This document shows positions 25,678 through 34,546 of a stretch of DNA of 64,000 nt, piece after piece. The DNA comes from JAHEKD01 sp965204695 (GTDB lineage Bacteria; Pseudomonadota; Gammaproteobacteria; Arenicellales; JAHEKD01): the NCBI GenBank assembly GCA_965204695.1, contig OZ242007.1, positions 2,790,001 through 2,854,000 of the forward strand, read 5' to 3'. Under the pieces are notes generated by a model. The model was given only the letters and a program-made list of their open reading frames with translations. It ran no database searches and was not told the DNA's origin. The first letter of the stretch is position 1. Every line of letters begins with the position of its first letter. The translations under genes were made by a program, and so were the position numbers.

Positions 25678-26388
25678 TTACAACTTTACGACTAACTCAA
25701 GAAAGTTCTCGACCAACTTTTTGCCGTTTTCTTCAGGTCGATAATTACGCATTTTTTCAGGGGACTTATAGCGCCAGACTGTACTTAAAGTTTCGTTTGT
25801 TCCTTCAGGATGAAACTGCGTTGAATAGCAGTGATCACCAAAATCGAGCGCTGCAACTGGAACTCTGCCACTGGACGCTAACAGTGTACTGCCTTGAGGG
25901 ATATTGACCACATGCTCGCTGTTTGCAAATTGGAATTCGGCATTATTCGGGATGTTTGCAAATAGTGGACTGGCTTCTCCAGGCTCAGTAAGTTCAACAG
26001 GGAAGGTTCCTGCATAGGGACCATTCTCTACGTATTTAACATCTGAACCATCAATGTTTGCCAGTAACTGGTGAGATCCACAAATAGCTAGGATAGGCAC
26101 TTTGATAGAACGCACTTTACCAAGCCACTTCCGTATCACTTGCTGCCAGTGAGTATTATCGTGAACTGAGTTATAGCTACCGGCTAATACAAGTCCATCA
26201 ACTTCGCTGGGCTCTGGTAATTTCTCACCCAGGCACACATTTACCAATGTTATTGATATCCCATTGACATGCTGGAAGCGTTTGCTAAACCATACCCCTT
26301 CATTGTCTTTATCTTCAAAATGATCGTACACCCTGGCATCATAGCTGCCAGGTCCTCCCATCATTTCAATAAAATACACACACTTCAT
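25678..26388 (-). CDS. Class I glutamine amidotransferase-like protein
   Basis: A 236-residue GATase1 protein. The nucleophile elbow is AICGSHQLLA (Cys in CGSHQ), the catalytic His is in STQFHPEG, and the Glu two residues later completes the triad. The N-terminal lobe has GLVLAGSYNSVHD, the oxyanion-side Gly stretch. Stand-alone members hydrolyse gamma-glutamyl compounds or act with a synthetase; without a synthetase neighbour, a gamma-glutamyl hydrolase role is possible (inference). It is convergent with the NTF2-like gene and 37 nt downstream of SulP. The length is normal. Confidence 0.83.
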   Translation of the reverse strand: MKCVYFIEMMGGPGSYDARVYDHFEDKDNEGVWFSKRFQHVNGISITLVNVCLGEKLPEPSEVDGLVLAGSYNSVHDNTHWQQVIRKWLGKVRSIKVPILAICGSHQLLANIDGSDVKYVENGPYAGTFPVELTEPGEASPLFANIPNNAEFQFANSEHVVNIPQGSTLLASSGRVPVAALDFGDHCYSTQFHPEGTNETLSTVWRYKSPEKMRNYRPEENGKKLVENFLELVVKL

Positions 26389-26425
26389 AAAAGAATCTTC
26401 AATAGTCTAACTAATCCATAAATAA

Positions 26426-28198
26426 TCAAGAGTCTGTTGTTTTGGTATTATCAGTTTCCGGTTTGTATTCAAGTATGTGACTAATATCAACATCCTTGTA
26501 GTTTTCTTGTAAGTGAGTAATAAGATCACCTCGCCTTGAAAAAAAGTGATTTTCACCAATTCGTTCATACAAACCTGAGCGCTGAAAGGTATCCAAAACT
26601 TTGAACTTGGGCCGTACAAAAAATAATGTTACTCCTGCAATTTCCAGATGTTCTGTCATCAGAGTCAGCATTTCTTCACCAGTGGCATCAATGTGCTCCA
26701 CGGCCTCAATGTCTAAAGCAAGTGCTTTTAGTTTGGGTTTGGAAGCGATTGCATTTAACAGTTGCTTTTCCAGATAACCAGCGTTTGCAAAATACAAATT
26801 TCCATCAAATCGATACATCGCAAAGGTTTCAGAGGTCTGGAGTTGATTCAGCTTTGCATCTTTAAGTAATCCCTCTTCTGTTTTAGCAATCTCAGCAAAA
26901 TGAGGAGTCATTGTTCGGTAGATATAAAAGGCAAGGGACAGTCCGACGCCGATAAAAATCCCTTTTTCTAGGTGCGGTGCAAAGACTAAGGTGCTAATAA
27001 AAACAGTAAGCGCGACAAAACCATCATGCGGATTAACCCGCCAGGCATGTTTAAAGGGCTGATATTTAATCATACTGAAGACTGCGAATATAATCACAGC
27101 AGACAATGTTGATAAGGGGATGTGATATAAAAGATCAGTAAAAAATAGTAGTGTTAAACCTGTTATCAATCCTGTCACAATTGCAGCAAAGCCAGTTTTA
27201 GCCCCGGCCGCAAATGCCACTGCAGTACGTGAAAATGAACCCGAAACAGGATAACTTTGTGTAACACCTGCCACAATGTTGGCAAAACCCTTACCCACCA
27301 TCTCCTGATTGGCTGACAGCTTTTGTCTAGTTTCAGAAGCGACGGCTTTGGCAATTGAGAATGCTTCAACAAAACTTAATAGCGCGATTGCAAATGCAGG
27401 CACAACAAGCAGAGAAATTCGGCTGAACTCAAAATCAGGAAAGACCAGAGAGGGCAATCCCTCTGGAACATCACCAACCACCTTGCCACCTAAGTTTTCA
27501 TAGCCAAGTAAATAGGAAGCCAAGGTTGCAACAACGACTACTACAACAGTCCCGGGAAACTTGGGCGCGAAAAATTTGAAAGCGTATAGACTCGCTAATG
27601 ATAATAATCCGAATAGTGTTGTGATGAGATGGGCATTTGGAATTTGGCCAATCAGTGCGCCAATTGTTTGATACAAAGATAAGCCAGATGGTGCATCAAT
27701 GCCTAATAACTTACCCATTTGTAGGCTGCCGATAACTATTGCAGCAGAGTTTGTAAAGCCGATGATGACTGGATGCGAAAGAAAATCGACAATGATACCT
27801 AAACGTAAAAATCCTAATGCTGTTTGAATAATGCCGACCATAATAGCCAAAACTGCGGCATATGCTATATATTCGGGAGCACTCAATTGTAGAGGTATTA
27901 ATGCTGCAGCCGTCATCAAAGAGATGATCGCAACTGGCCCATTATGTAATTGCCTAGATGAGCCGAATATAGCGGCAACAATCGGTACTAAAAATGCAGC
28001 ATAGAGGCCAATATAAGGTGGCAGCTCAGCTAATTGTGCATAGGCCATCGATTGCGGAATAAGTACTAAAGCAACTGTTAACCCCGCCAACAAATCTGCC
28101 TTTATCACTTCAGGATTTTTTAAATCACCAATCCAGTCTAAAAAAGGCACAAATCGCAGCCTTGCACTTTGGGCTACACTTGTCAGGTACTCGTTCAT
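26426..28198 (-). CDS. SulP-family anion transporter with STAS domain
   Basis: About 590 residues from ATG 28198. The membrane part starts DLLAGLTVALVLIPQSMAYAQLA, the SulP hallmark, and continues through roughly 12-14 segments. The C-terminal 130 residues form a STAS domain (SETFAMYRFDGNLYFANA, ALDIEAVEHIDATGEEML). SulP proteins carry sulfate, bicarbonate or dicarboxylates with H+ or Na+; the anion cannot be told from sequence alone. A GTG at 28303 would give a 625-residue protein, but neither start has a clear ribosome site; the ATG gives a more usual N-terminus. It lies downstream of RarD and may share its transcript. Confidence 0.9.
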   Translation of the reverse strand: MNEYLTSVAQSARLRFVPFLDWIGDLKNPEVIKADLLAGLTVALVLIPQSMAYAQLAELPPYIGLYAAFLVPIVAAIFGSSRQLHNGPVAIISLMTAAALIPLQLSAPEYIAYAAVLAIMVGIIQTALGFLRLGIIVDFLSHPVIIGFTNSAAIVIGSLQMGKLLGIDAPSGLSLYQTIGALIGQIPNAHLITTLFGLLSLASLYAFKFFAPKFPGTVVVVVVATLASYLLGYENLGGKVVGDVPEGLPSLVFPDFEFSRISLLVVPAFAIALLSFVEAFSIAKAVASETRQKLSANQEMVGKGFANIVAGVTQSYPVSGSFSRTAVAFAAGAKTGFAAIVTGLITGLTLLFFTDLLYHIPLSTLSAVIIFAVFSMIKYQPFKHAWRVNPHDGFVALTVFISTLVFAPHLEKGIFIGVGLSLAFYIYRTMTPHFAEIAKTEEGLLKDAKLNQLQTSETFAMYRFDGNLYFANAGYLEKQLLNAIASKPKLKALALDIEAVEHIDATGEEMLTLMTEHLEIAGVTLFFVRPKFKVLDTFQRSGLYERIGENHFFSRRGDLITHLQENYKDVDISHILEYKPETDNTKTTDS

Positions 28199-28323
28199 TT
28201 TTGTAACATTATCATCAGCCGTTAGTGTATTGTGTTTGGCAAGATTATATTGAAAAATTTTGTTTGTAACTCTTATGTTGTCTTCACTATCGAGAAGATC
28301 CACTAGCTATAATGCCTAAAACC

Positions 28324-29190
28324 TCACCTTGTCCGGATAATATTATCCCTAAGATAAATTGAAATAGCGATCCATATGATTATGAACGTCACCACTAAAT
28401 CTGGATTTGGGGATTCTTGGTAAACAAATACAGCCAGCAGGAATTGCAGGGAAGGGTTTACATATTGTATGAATCCGACCATCGTTAGCGATATTAATCG
28501 TGCCCCTGTAACCGCCCATATCAAGGGTAATGTCGTTACTAAACCTGCCAGAATAAGCAAACTATTTGTTGAAAAGTTTGTATGCAAGAATGTTAATTGG
28601 CCATTTTGATAAAGCCAAAATAATAACGCTAAAGCAATCGGGAAGATGATGATGGCTTCAACGGTGAACCCTATTACCGACCTGACACCGACTGTTTTTC
28701 TAAAAAGGTTATAGAGTGAAAATGAGGCACCCAGCGTTAAGGCAATCCACGGGAATTGATCGCCTTTAACGATCAAATAAAGTACTGCCAATATAATGAG
28801 TCCGATCGATAACCAAGTGGCAGGAGAAAGTGTTTCCGATAATATGAAGCGCCCCAGAAAAACCGTAATTAAAGGGCCGATAAAGTAACCCAAGCTGGTT
28901 TGTAGCAATTGGTTTTGCTCAATGGCCCAGATAAAAATATACCAATTCAGGCTGATCAGAGTCGCGGTAAAAAATAGTGTGGCGACTAATTTTGGTTGTT
29001 TGAATACGTTCAATACATCCTTGAAATCTTGAATGGCCACGATATAGATTAGAGCAAAAGGCAGCGACCAGATCATGCGATGACTGGTGACTTCTAATGA
29101 GTCCACATGGCCCAATAATTTCCAGTAAATTGGGCATAAACCCCAAAATGTATAGGCTGCTAAAGCGTAAGCTAAGCCTTGCTTAGACAT
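28324..29190 (-). CDS. rarD: EamA/RarD-family transporter
   Basis: A 288-residue protein with ten membrane segments. The start MSKQGLAYALAAYTFWGLCP, the PIYWKL segment, SHRMIWSLPF and FIGPLITVFLGRFILSETLS are RarD signatures within the drug/metabolite transporter superfamily. E. coli RarD was named for a chloramphenicol-sensitivity effect, but its substrate is unclear; metabolite export is the general family role. It sits 35 nt after the M29-like gene on the same strand, so it may be part of the ABC operon and export or import a pathway compound (inference). Confidence 0.88.
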   Translation of the reverse strand: MSKQGLAYALAAYTFWGLCPIYWKLLGHVDSLEVTSHRMIWSLPFALIYIVAIQDFKDVLNVFKQPKLVATLFFTATLISLNWYIFIWAIEQNQLLQTSLGYFIGPLITVFLGRFILSETLSPATWLSIGLIILAVLYLIVKGDQFPWIALTLGASFSLYNLFRKTVGVRSVIGFTVEAIIIFPIALALLFWLYQNGQLTFLHTNFSTNSLLILAGLVTTLPLIWAVTGARLISLTMVGFIQYVNPSLQFLLAVFVYQESPNPDLVVTFIIIWIAISIYLRDNIIRTR

Positions 29191-29225
29191 ATTGATCTTC
29201 AGTTGGATAGTAACTATTTAGGAAT

Positions 29226-30314
29226 CTAAACGCCGATACTATCACTTGGATTGGTGAAAAGATCAGCTAACTCGGGCCAATCGTTCAGGCATTGTTGAGT
29301 CAGTTCAAAGTTTTCCAATTTGAGCCGACCATGATCCCAAAGATTCGTCCCATCAACTGTGATAGTGTGATCAAGAATCATCCAGCTAATCTCACCGGGT
29401 GCGTAATCACCGCAAGTGTGAAAATGTAAGTAACGCGGATTACCAAAGATAGAGTTAGACCAAAGATCAGGATTGTCATCAATTTTTGCATAAAATGAAC
29501 AGCCTGGATGAATTCCCGCATGCCAGGAGTGAACCACGTCCGCATCAATATTAAACTGCCGGGCAACGTGTTGATAATGAGTCTGGACTTTCGAGGCTTC
29601 TTCAGATTCACCCGAAAATATTTTTATGCGGCCATGTTCAACGATTGCAGACACCGGCTTATCTATTTTAATTACATCCGGGTTGTATACCTTTGATCCG
29701 GTCGAAGTTATATAGCCTTTAAGTACAACTTTTCCAGAAAAGTCCATCGCTTCTACAGGTTGTGGAACAGCCATTGGGAATCTGAGAACAGACACATCCT
29801 TTTCAATTTTGGCGGCTTGGCTTGATAGTTCTCCACGAAGTTCAGTGCCTAACGGGCAACTAATCTCGATTCGGTTAGCGCCGAGTAGTACCTTGTTGAT
29901 AGCTTGTTTTACGTCCTTGAAAGCACGATGGTTTGTTGAGCCATATCTGGATGCCAAGATTTTCGCATCACGGACGTAACACATAACAAGCTTTTTATCC
30001 GGTTCGGTTTCTGCAAAACGATCCTGATCGCCAATCCGAGCGAAGCAGATAATATTGTTATGAGTTTCCCAGGCCTTTAATAAATCAGGGTTGGGTTGAT
30101 TAGTTGGGCCACTGACCTGTTGTAACGATGCTTGAATTCCCAGTTGACGGGCAGTTTGGGCAACAGCTTCAGGCGCTTGAAGATCGTACCAGCCTAAAGT
30201 CGGGTCTTCATGCAGGATTAATACCTTGTCACCTTCACGAAGTTCAGCACAGTTGATTAATAAATTTTGGGCTCCAGCATAAAGGTCATTATTATCTATA
30301 AAACCGTCATTCAT
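29226..30314 (-). CDS. M29-aminopeptidase-like metalloprotein, copy 2
   Basis: A 362-residue protein from ATG 30314 (MNDGFIDNNDLYAGAQNLL), which gives an 8-nt overlap with the AhpD-like gene; the longer open frame to 30377 would overlap far into it. Paralog of the protein at 8706 and of similar length. Shared blocks include GDKVLILHE, FARIGDQDRFAE, GTELRGEL, MDFSGKVVLKGYITS, HSWHAGIHPG and YLHFHTCGDYAPGE. The His clusters could bind a metal. The fold family contains M29 peptidases and the iron dioxygenase NicX, so activity is open. The coupling to the AhpD-like gene, as at 8706/9812, is the main evidence for a shared function. Here the pair follows a polar amino-acid ABC transporter. Confidence 0.65.
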   Translation of the reverse strand: MNDGFIDNNDLYAGAQNLLINCAELREGDKVLILHEDPTLGWYDLQAPEAVAQTARQLGIQASLQQVSGPTNQPNPDLLKAWETHNNIICFARIGDQDRFAETEPDKKLVMCYVRDAKILASRYGSTNHRAFKDVKQAINKVLLGANRIEISCPLGTELRGELSSQAAKIEKDVSVLRFPMAVPQPVEAMDFSGKVVLKGYITSTGSKVYNPDVIKIDKPVSAIVEHGRIKIFSGESEEASKVQTHYQHVARQFNIDADVVHSWHAGIHPGCSFYAKIDDNPDLWSNSIFGNPRYLHFHTCGDYAPGEISWMILDHTITVDGTNLWDHGRLKLENFELTQQCLNDWPELADLFTNPSDSIGV

Positions 30315-30900
30315 CTGCTTGTTCATCATCTTTGTAATAGCCGATAACATCACCTTCAGTGGTGACACCCAGTCCATTAAGCGTCCGGTTTACATAATTG
30401 AAATAACAGATGATTTGATTGGCTTCCAGAATTTGCCCGTCATCTAGGCCGGTGTGCTTTAATTGCTCAACATCAGATTGCTGAATTTCCCCTGGTTTTA
30501 AGGTTAGTTTTTCAGCGTATTTAAGCAAAGCAAGTTCTGATCCATTAAAAACCGTTTCAGGTTCTCTATCATACAAGGCCGTTTCGATTTGATCGGCACG
30601 ATCATCATCATTGATTAAATGACGGGCATTTTTCCAATGATTAGCCAACGAATAGTCACAGTGATTTAGGATGGAAACATAAGAGGAGATGGTTTCTTGG
30701 AGCCAGGTCGGTAAGGTATTTGTATCATCATGCAACGCAGCCCGATAAAGCACGACATGCCCACGCATTGTATTGGGTCTTAACGAATGGACCCGCATCA
30801 CATTATCGACCGTGCCGTGAGGGGTGCGAGCCAAGTCAAGTGCTTGCTTTAATGTTTCATCGGCCTGGTCATCGGCAATCATTTCAATCCATGCGCCCAT
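30307..30900 (-). CDS. AhpD-like protein lacking the second Cys, copy 2
   Basis: A 197-residue paralog of the protein at 9812. The motif reads LNHCDYSLANHW: C81 is kept, the second Cys of CxxC is Ser (84), and His 88 follows. The family normally uses the CxxC pair for disulfide exchange or peroxide reduction, so both copies have lost this and have probably taken another role. C-terminal blocks LALLKYAEKLTLKPGEI and GLDDGQILEANQIICYFNYVN match the family. It is 53 nt downstream of the ABC ATPase and overlaps the M29-like gene. Confidence 0.8.
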   Translation of the reverse strand: MGAWIEMIADDQADETLKQALDLARTPHGTVDNVMRVHSLRPNTMRGHVVLYRAALHDDTNTLPTWLQETISSYVSILNHCDYSLANHWKNARHLINDDDRADQIETALYDREPETVFNGSELALLKYAEKLTLKPGEIQQSDVEQLKHTGLDDGQILEANQIICYFNYVNRTLNGLGVTTEGDVIGYYKDDEQADE

Positions 30901-30953
30901 GAATATTCTCCAGTTAGTTTGATTTGGTGTTGGCGGCTAAGCTGAGTTGCCGC

Positions 30954-31709
30954 TTATTCAGATAGGATCTGACTTAAAAATAATTTCGCGCGGTCACTCT
31001 CTGGGTTAGTGAAAAAATCGTTGGGTGGCGCAATTTCTACAATTTCACCCTGATCCATAAACACAATACGATCAGCAACCTTGCGCGCAAACCCCATTTC
31101 ATGAGTGACACATATCATCGTCATGCCTTCTTCAGCTAATTCGATCATGACATCCAGAACTCCCGATATCATTTCCGGGTCGAGTGCTGAGGTAGGTTCA
31201 TCAAACAGCATTACTTTCGGCTTCATGCACAGTGAACGTGCAATCGCTACACGTTGTTGTTGGCCGCCTGATAACTGGGTTGGGTATTTTTCTGCCTGTT
31301 CAGCAATATGGACACTGTTTAAGTAATGCATGGCCAGTTCAGTAGCTTCTGGCTTGGAAACACCGCGGTTGCGGATTGGACCGAGAATGAGATTGTCCAG
31401 GACTGTCATGTGCGGGAATAAATTAAAACTCTGGAACACCATGCCGACATCTCGACGGATATCTTCAATTCCTTTCATGCCCGGCAGGATTTCTCGTCCA
31501 TCCACTTTAATGGTTCCAGCTTGATGCTCTTCAAGCTGATTAATGCAGCGGATCATGGTGGATTTACCTGATCCGGATGGGCCGCAAACCACTACTTTCT
31601 CGGAAGGCTTAATGTTTAAGTTAATATCAAATAGAGCACTGAAATCGCCGTACCATTTACATAGACCTGAGATCTCAACAAGATATTGATTTGTATTGGT
31701 ATTGTTCAT
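30954..31709 (-). CDS. Polar amino-acid ABC transporter ATPase
   Basis: A 251-residue ATPase of the GlnQ/AapP class. Walker A is GPSGSGKST (about residue 39), the signature is LSGGQQQRVAIARSL, Walker B VMLFDEPTSALDPE, and the switch His is in VTHEMGF. It energises import by the two permeases at 31724 and 33515 with the binding protein at 32672. It lies 14 nt after the permease gene, so it is in the same operon. Confidence 0.95.
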   Translation of the reverse strand: MNNTNTNQYLVEISGLCKWYGDFSALFDINLNIKPSEKVVVCGPSGSGKSTMIRCINQLEEHQAGTIKVDGREILPGMKGIEDIRRDVGMVFQSFNLFPHMTVLDNLILGPIRNRGVSKPEATELAMHYLNSVHIAEQAEKYPTQLSGGQQQRVAIARSLCMKPKVMLFDEPTSALDPEMISGVLDVMIELAEEGMTMICVTHEMGFARKVADRIVFMDQGEIVEIAPPNDFFTNPESDRAKLFLSQILSE

Positions 31710-31723
31710 TTAAAATCTCTCTG

Positions 31724-32629
31724 TCAACGTTGTTCCTGTTTAGCTCGTTTTTCAAGATGAGCAAAAAATACGGCGAAGCTATAGCAAAGCACAAAATACA
31801 TCGCACCGACTAAAATCCAGGTTTCAAATACTTTGGTAGTGGTTGCCGCAACATCGGTAGCCAAGAAGGTAAGTTCCTGAATAGAGATCAATGAAACAAT
31901 GGCGGAGTCTTTGATCAGGGTGATGAATTGTCCTGCCAGCGGCGGTAATATTTTTCTTAAAGCTTGCGGCAATATAATGTCACGTAACACATTTAAAGGA
32001 GAAAGCCCAATAGCACGCGCGGCTTCCCACTGCCCATTATTGATCGATTGAATTCCTGCTCTGACGATTTCGGTGATATAGGCGCCTTCAAACATGGCCA
32101 GACAAAGCATGCCGGCCAGGAAATTGGAAAATAAATCCGGGTCACCAAACATGAATTGAAACACGGGGCTATCTACCCATTCACTGTTTCTGGCTAAGTC
32201 ATCTACACCTAAAGCCGGGAATAACTGGCTGGAAATAAAAAAGTAGAAAATAAATATAAATACAACCGGTGGAATATTGCGTATCAATTCTACATAGCAG
32301 CGACTAATAATACGTAATGTTAAGTTATTACAGGTGCGCCAATAACCCATTACCACGCCGATAATAATGGCGAGAACAGTGGCCCAGACAGATAGTCTTA
32401 GTGTTGTTGCCAGGCCATAAAGGAGCAGATTTGGGACCCATGATCCGGTTTCAGTATCCTTGCGGACAATGAAATCTGTTACTACTCCCCAGTCCCAGTC
32501 ATAGACCAGCACATCGTTTAAACGATAGGCCGCATAGATAACTAGCGCAAGAATCGTGCCACAAGTTACATAATCAAACGCTGTTAACGGCTTGCGTTTG
32601 GCTGGTGGTGGCGGTGTATTGCGGTCCAT
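31724..32629 (-). CDS. Polar amino-acid ABC transporter permease (AapM-like)
   Basis: A 301-residue permease of the HisM/GlnP family with five to seven membrane segments. The family EAA loop is visible as GQWEAARAIGLSPLNVLRDIILPQALRKILPP in two parts, and the start of the conserved core is LLLYGLATTLRLSVWATVL. A long N-terminal extension (TPPPPAKRKPLTAFDYVT) and a periplasmic insertion at about 140-165 (VDDLARNSEWVDSPVFQF) recall AapM/GltK-type permeases for acidic or polar amino acids. It pairs with the permease at 33515 as a heterodimer. Confidence 0.92.
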   Translation of the reverse strand: MDRNTPPPPAKRKPLTAFDYVTCGTILALVIYAAYRLNDVLVYDWDWGVVTDFIVRKDTETGSWVPNLLLYGLATTLRLSVWATVLAIIIGVVMGYWRTCNNLTLRIISRCYVELIRNIPPVVFIFIFYFFISSQLFPALGVDDLARNSEWVDSPVFQFMFGDPDLFSNFLAGMLCLAMFEGAYITEIVRAGIQSINNGQWEAARAIGLSPLNVLRDIILPQALRKILPPLAGQFITLIKDSAIVSLISIQELTFLATDVAATTTKVFETWILVGAMYFVLCYSFAVFFAHLEKRAKQEQR

Positions 32630-32671
32630 GACTGGGGTGGCTAATATCAGGAAGTTTTTAAATTATTACTA

Positions 32672-33502
32672 TTACTCAGAGGCGACTAGATCTTTCCAGG
32701 CAGACTGATCTTTAAACCAGTAATCATGACGCTCTTGTAACCAACCATTACTGGTATTCACTAGAATCCAGTTACTGAAAAAATTCAATGCATCTGCATC
32801 ACCTTTCCTTAGCGCGAAAGCCTCATCACCTTTAGTCAGGTTTTGCCCATCAAAGGGAACATAGACTTTGTCAGGATACGTGTCAGACCAGAAGCGAGGT
32901 TTTGGAGCACTTGAAATCATTGCATGGGCATTGCCGTTGACAACTTCTTGGAATGCCTGAGCATCGTCGTCAAAACGTCTGATTTCAGCTTTTGGAAAAA
33001 ATTTTGCAGCGATATCGCAGGGAGTAGCTCCACGTCGGCAGGAAACAGTTACATCAGAAGAATTGAAATCTTCCAAAGTGCTGAAGTCGCCGGCTAATTC
33101 CTTGTTAGCCGCCATTTGTTGACCCGAATGGGCATAAGGAATAGTGAAATTAACAGTCAAATTTCTTTGAGGCGTAATGGACATACCACCGATGATGACA
33201 TCGAATTTTTTGGCAATAAGTGCCGGGATAATACCGCTCCATGCGGTTGGCACAAATTCAATTTCGACACCCATATCTTCAGCCACTTTGGTAGCGACAT
33301 CGATTTCAAATCCCATTAAGTCGCCTTCTTTATTACGCATGGCCCAAGGAATAAACGTTGACATGCCGACTCTCAAGCTGCCTCGCTCCTGGATTTCTTT
33401 AAGAAGTTCATTGGCGAAGGCAGGTTGTGATGCTATAAAAATTGACCCTAGCGCTAACAATGCTGCTAGAAATGAAGTTTTTAGACGATTTAGAAGTTTC
33501 AT
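32672..33502 (-). CDS. Family-3 periplasmic amino-acid binding protein
   Basis: A 276-residue SBP_bac_3 protein. Residues 1-30 form a Sec signal (MKLLNRLKTSFLAALLALGS, hydrophobic core, cleavage after PAFA). The mature part has RGSLRVGMSTFIPWAMRNKE, the ligand-carboxylate-binding RxN region, GFEIDVATKVAEDM and IIGGMSITPQRNL. Two Cys in VSCRRGATPCD may form a disulfide. Ligand class is polar amino acid or derivative; a betaine-like amino acid is possible given the locus. It is placed between the two permease genes. Confidence 0.93.
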   Translation of the reverse strand: MKLLNRLKTSFLAALLALGSIFIASQPAFANELLKEIQERGSLRVGMSTFIPWAMRNKEGDLMGFEIDVATKVAEDMGVEIEFVPTAWSGIIPALIAKKFDVIIGGMSITPQRNLTVNFTIPYAHSGQQMAANKELAGDFSTLEDFNSSDVTVSCRRGATPCDIAAKFFPKAEIRRFDDDAQAFQEVVNGNAHAMISSAPKPRFWSDTYPDKVYVPFDGQNLTKGDEAFALRKGDADALNFFSNWILVNTSNGWLQERHDYWFKDQSAWKDLVASE

Positions 33503-33514
33503 ATGTAACCCTCG

Positions 33515-34363
33515 TTAAGATTGAAGTGAACGTTGATGCGATTTCATTTTTTTCTCCAGCGCACCAACAGCAAATGACAAAGTCACTGTCAGTGCCAGAT
33601 AGATGCCGGCGACGATAAACCAGACTTCAAACGCCATAAATGTGTCTGAGATCAGGTTCAAGCCCTCGGTCGTTAACTCTGAAACAGCAATAACACTGAC
33701 AATGGCCGAATGCTTAATTAACGAAATAAACAACCCGGTCAATGGTGGCAGTATTAAAGGCAGAGCCTGGGGAATAATGATGTAGCGATACTTGTCGAAA
33801 CCGGTAAAACCAATGGCATCGCTGGCTTCGAATTGGCCTTTATCGACAGCCTGTATGCCGCCACGTATGATTTCGGCAGCAAAGGAACCTTCAAAAAAGG
33901 CAAGACACAGTACTCCTGCCCAGAAACGGTCAATGCCGAAAATAGGAGCGAGTACAAAATAGAATAAAAACAGTTGAACCAGCAATGGTGTATTACGAAT
34001 GCCTTCAAGATAGGCTGTTGCCACAAAGCGGCTAACTACCGAACCGGACATGCGAGCAAAGGCGGTAACAAGACCGATCAGAACAGTAATTACCGCACTA
34101 ATGCTTGCCAGTTGCAGAGTAACAATAAGTCCTCGAATCAAAGGGCCTTTTATGAACTCACCATCGACAATTTTGTAGAAAAATGGTTCAACTCTGTACC
34201 ATTGCCAGCTATATTCCATGGCAGCAGCACCACGCCAGATTAACCAGCCGATGATTGCAAACACAATAATAGCCTGCCCGATTTGCCAGGCTGTATGCAA
34301 AGTTGCTTTTAGGCTTACTTCTTTTGGCGGTCTTTTTCTATGGTCTAGTGTAACCTCACTCAC
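33515..34363 (-). CDS. Polar amino-acid ABC transporter permease, first gene of the operon
   Basis: A 282-residue HisM-type permease, with the EAA loop KGQFEASDAIGFTGFDKYRY and PQALPLILPPLTGLF following it, and LEGIRNTPLLVQLFLFYF in the core. It begins the minus-strand operon 34363 to about 28324. The start is a GTG at 34363 with GAGG further upstream than usual, so the exact start is less certain. Divergent from the LysR gene at 34547 across 183 nt that include a 14-bp palindrome, so control by that LysR protein is likely. Confidence 0.92.
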   Translation of the reverse strand: MSEVTLDHRKRPPKEVSLKATLHTAWQIGQAIIVFAIIGWLIWRGAAAMEYSWQWYRVEPFFYKIVDGEFIKGPLIRGLIVTLQLASISAVITVLIGLVTAFARMSGSVVSRFVATAYLEGIRNTPLLVQLFLFYFVLAPIFGIDRFWAGVLCLAFFEGSFAAEIIRGGIQAVDKGQFEASDAIGFTGFDKYRYIIIPQALPLILPPLTGLFISLIKHSAIVSVIAVSELTTEGLNLISDTFMAFEVWFIVAGIYLALTVTLSFAVGALEKKMKSHQRSLQS

Positions 34364-34503
34364 TGATCTGCCATATCCTCTTGTGTTTTCAAAAACAGCT
34401 AATTAACTCGTTAGGCTAATTTTCTGGACTGTATAATATGTCTATTAATATATATGTTTGTCAACCTATTTTTTGAAGTGAAATAAAAAAATGTTATATA
34501 TTG

Positions 34504-34517
34504 ATTTTGATCAAAAT
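34504..34517. promoter_or_regulatory. 14-bp palindrome in the ABC/LysR divergent promoter
   Basis: ATTTTGATCAAAAT is a perfect palindrome 29 bp upstream of the LysR start. Auto-regulating LysR proteins usually bind near such sites in the divergent region; binding is inferred. Confidence 0.5.
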
Positions 34518-34546
34518 ATATAAATAAACGTTTTATATGGAGATTT

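Noticed and set aside
25820..25860. GTGATCAC near 25830 and GTGATCACA near 47468 as further operators
   Set aside because: Both lie inside coding sequence of the amidotransferase and enolase-family genes and lack the outer palindrome bases.
30314..30377. Longer start for the M29-like copy 2
   Set aside because: It would overlap the AhpD-like gene by 71 nt; ATG 30314 gives a usual short overlap.
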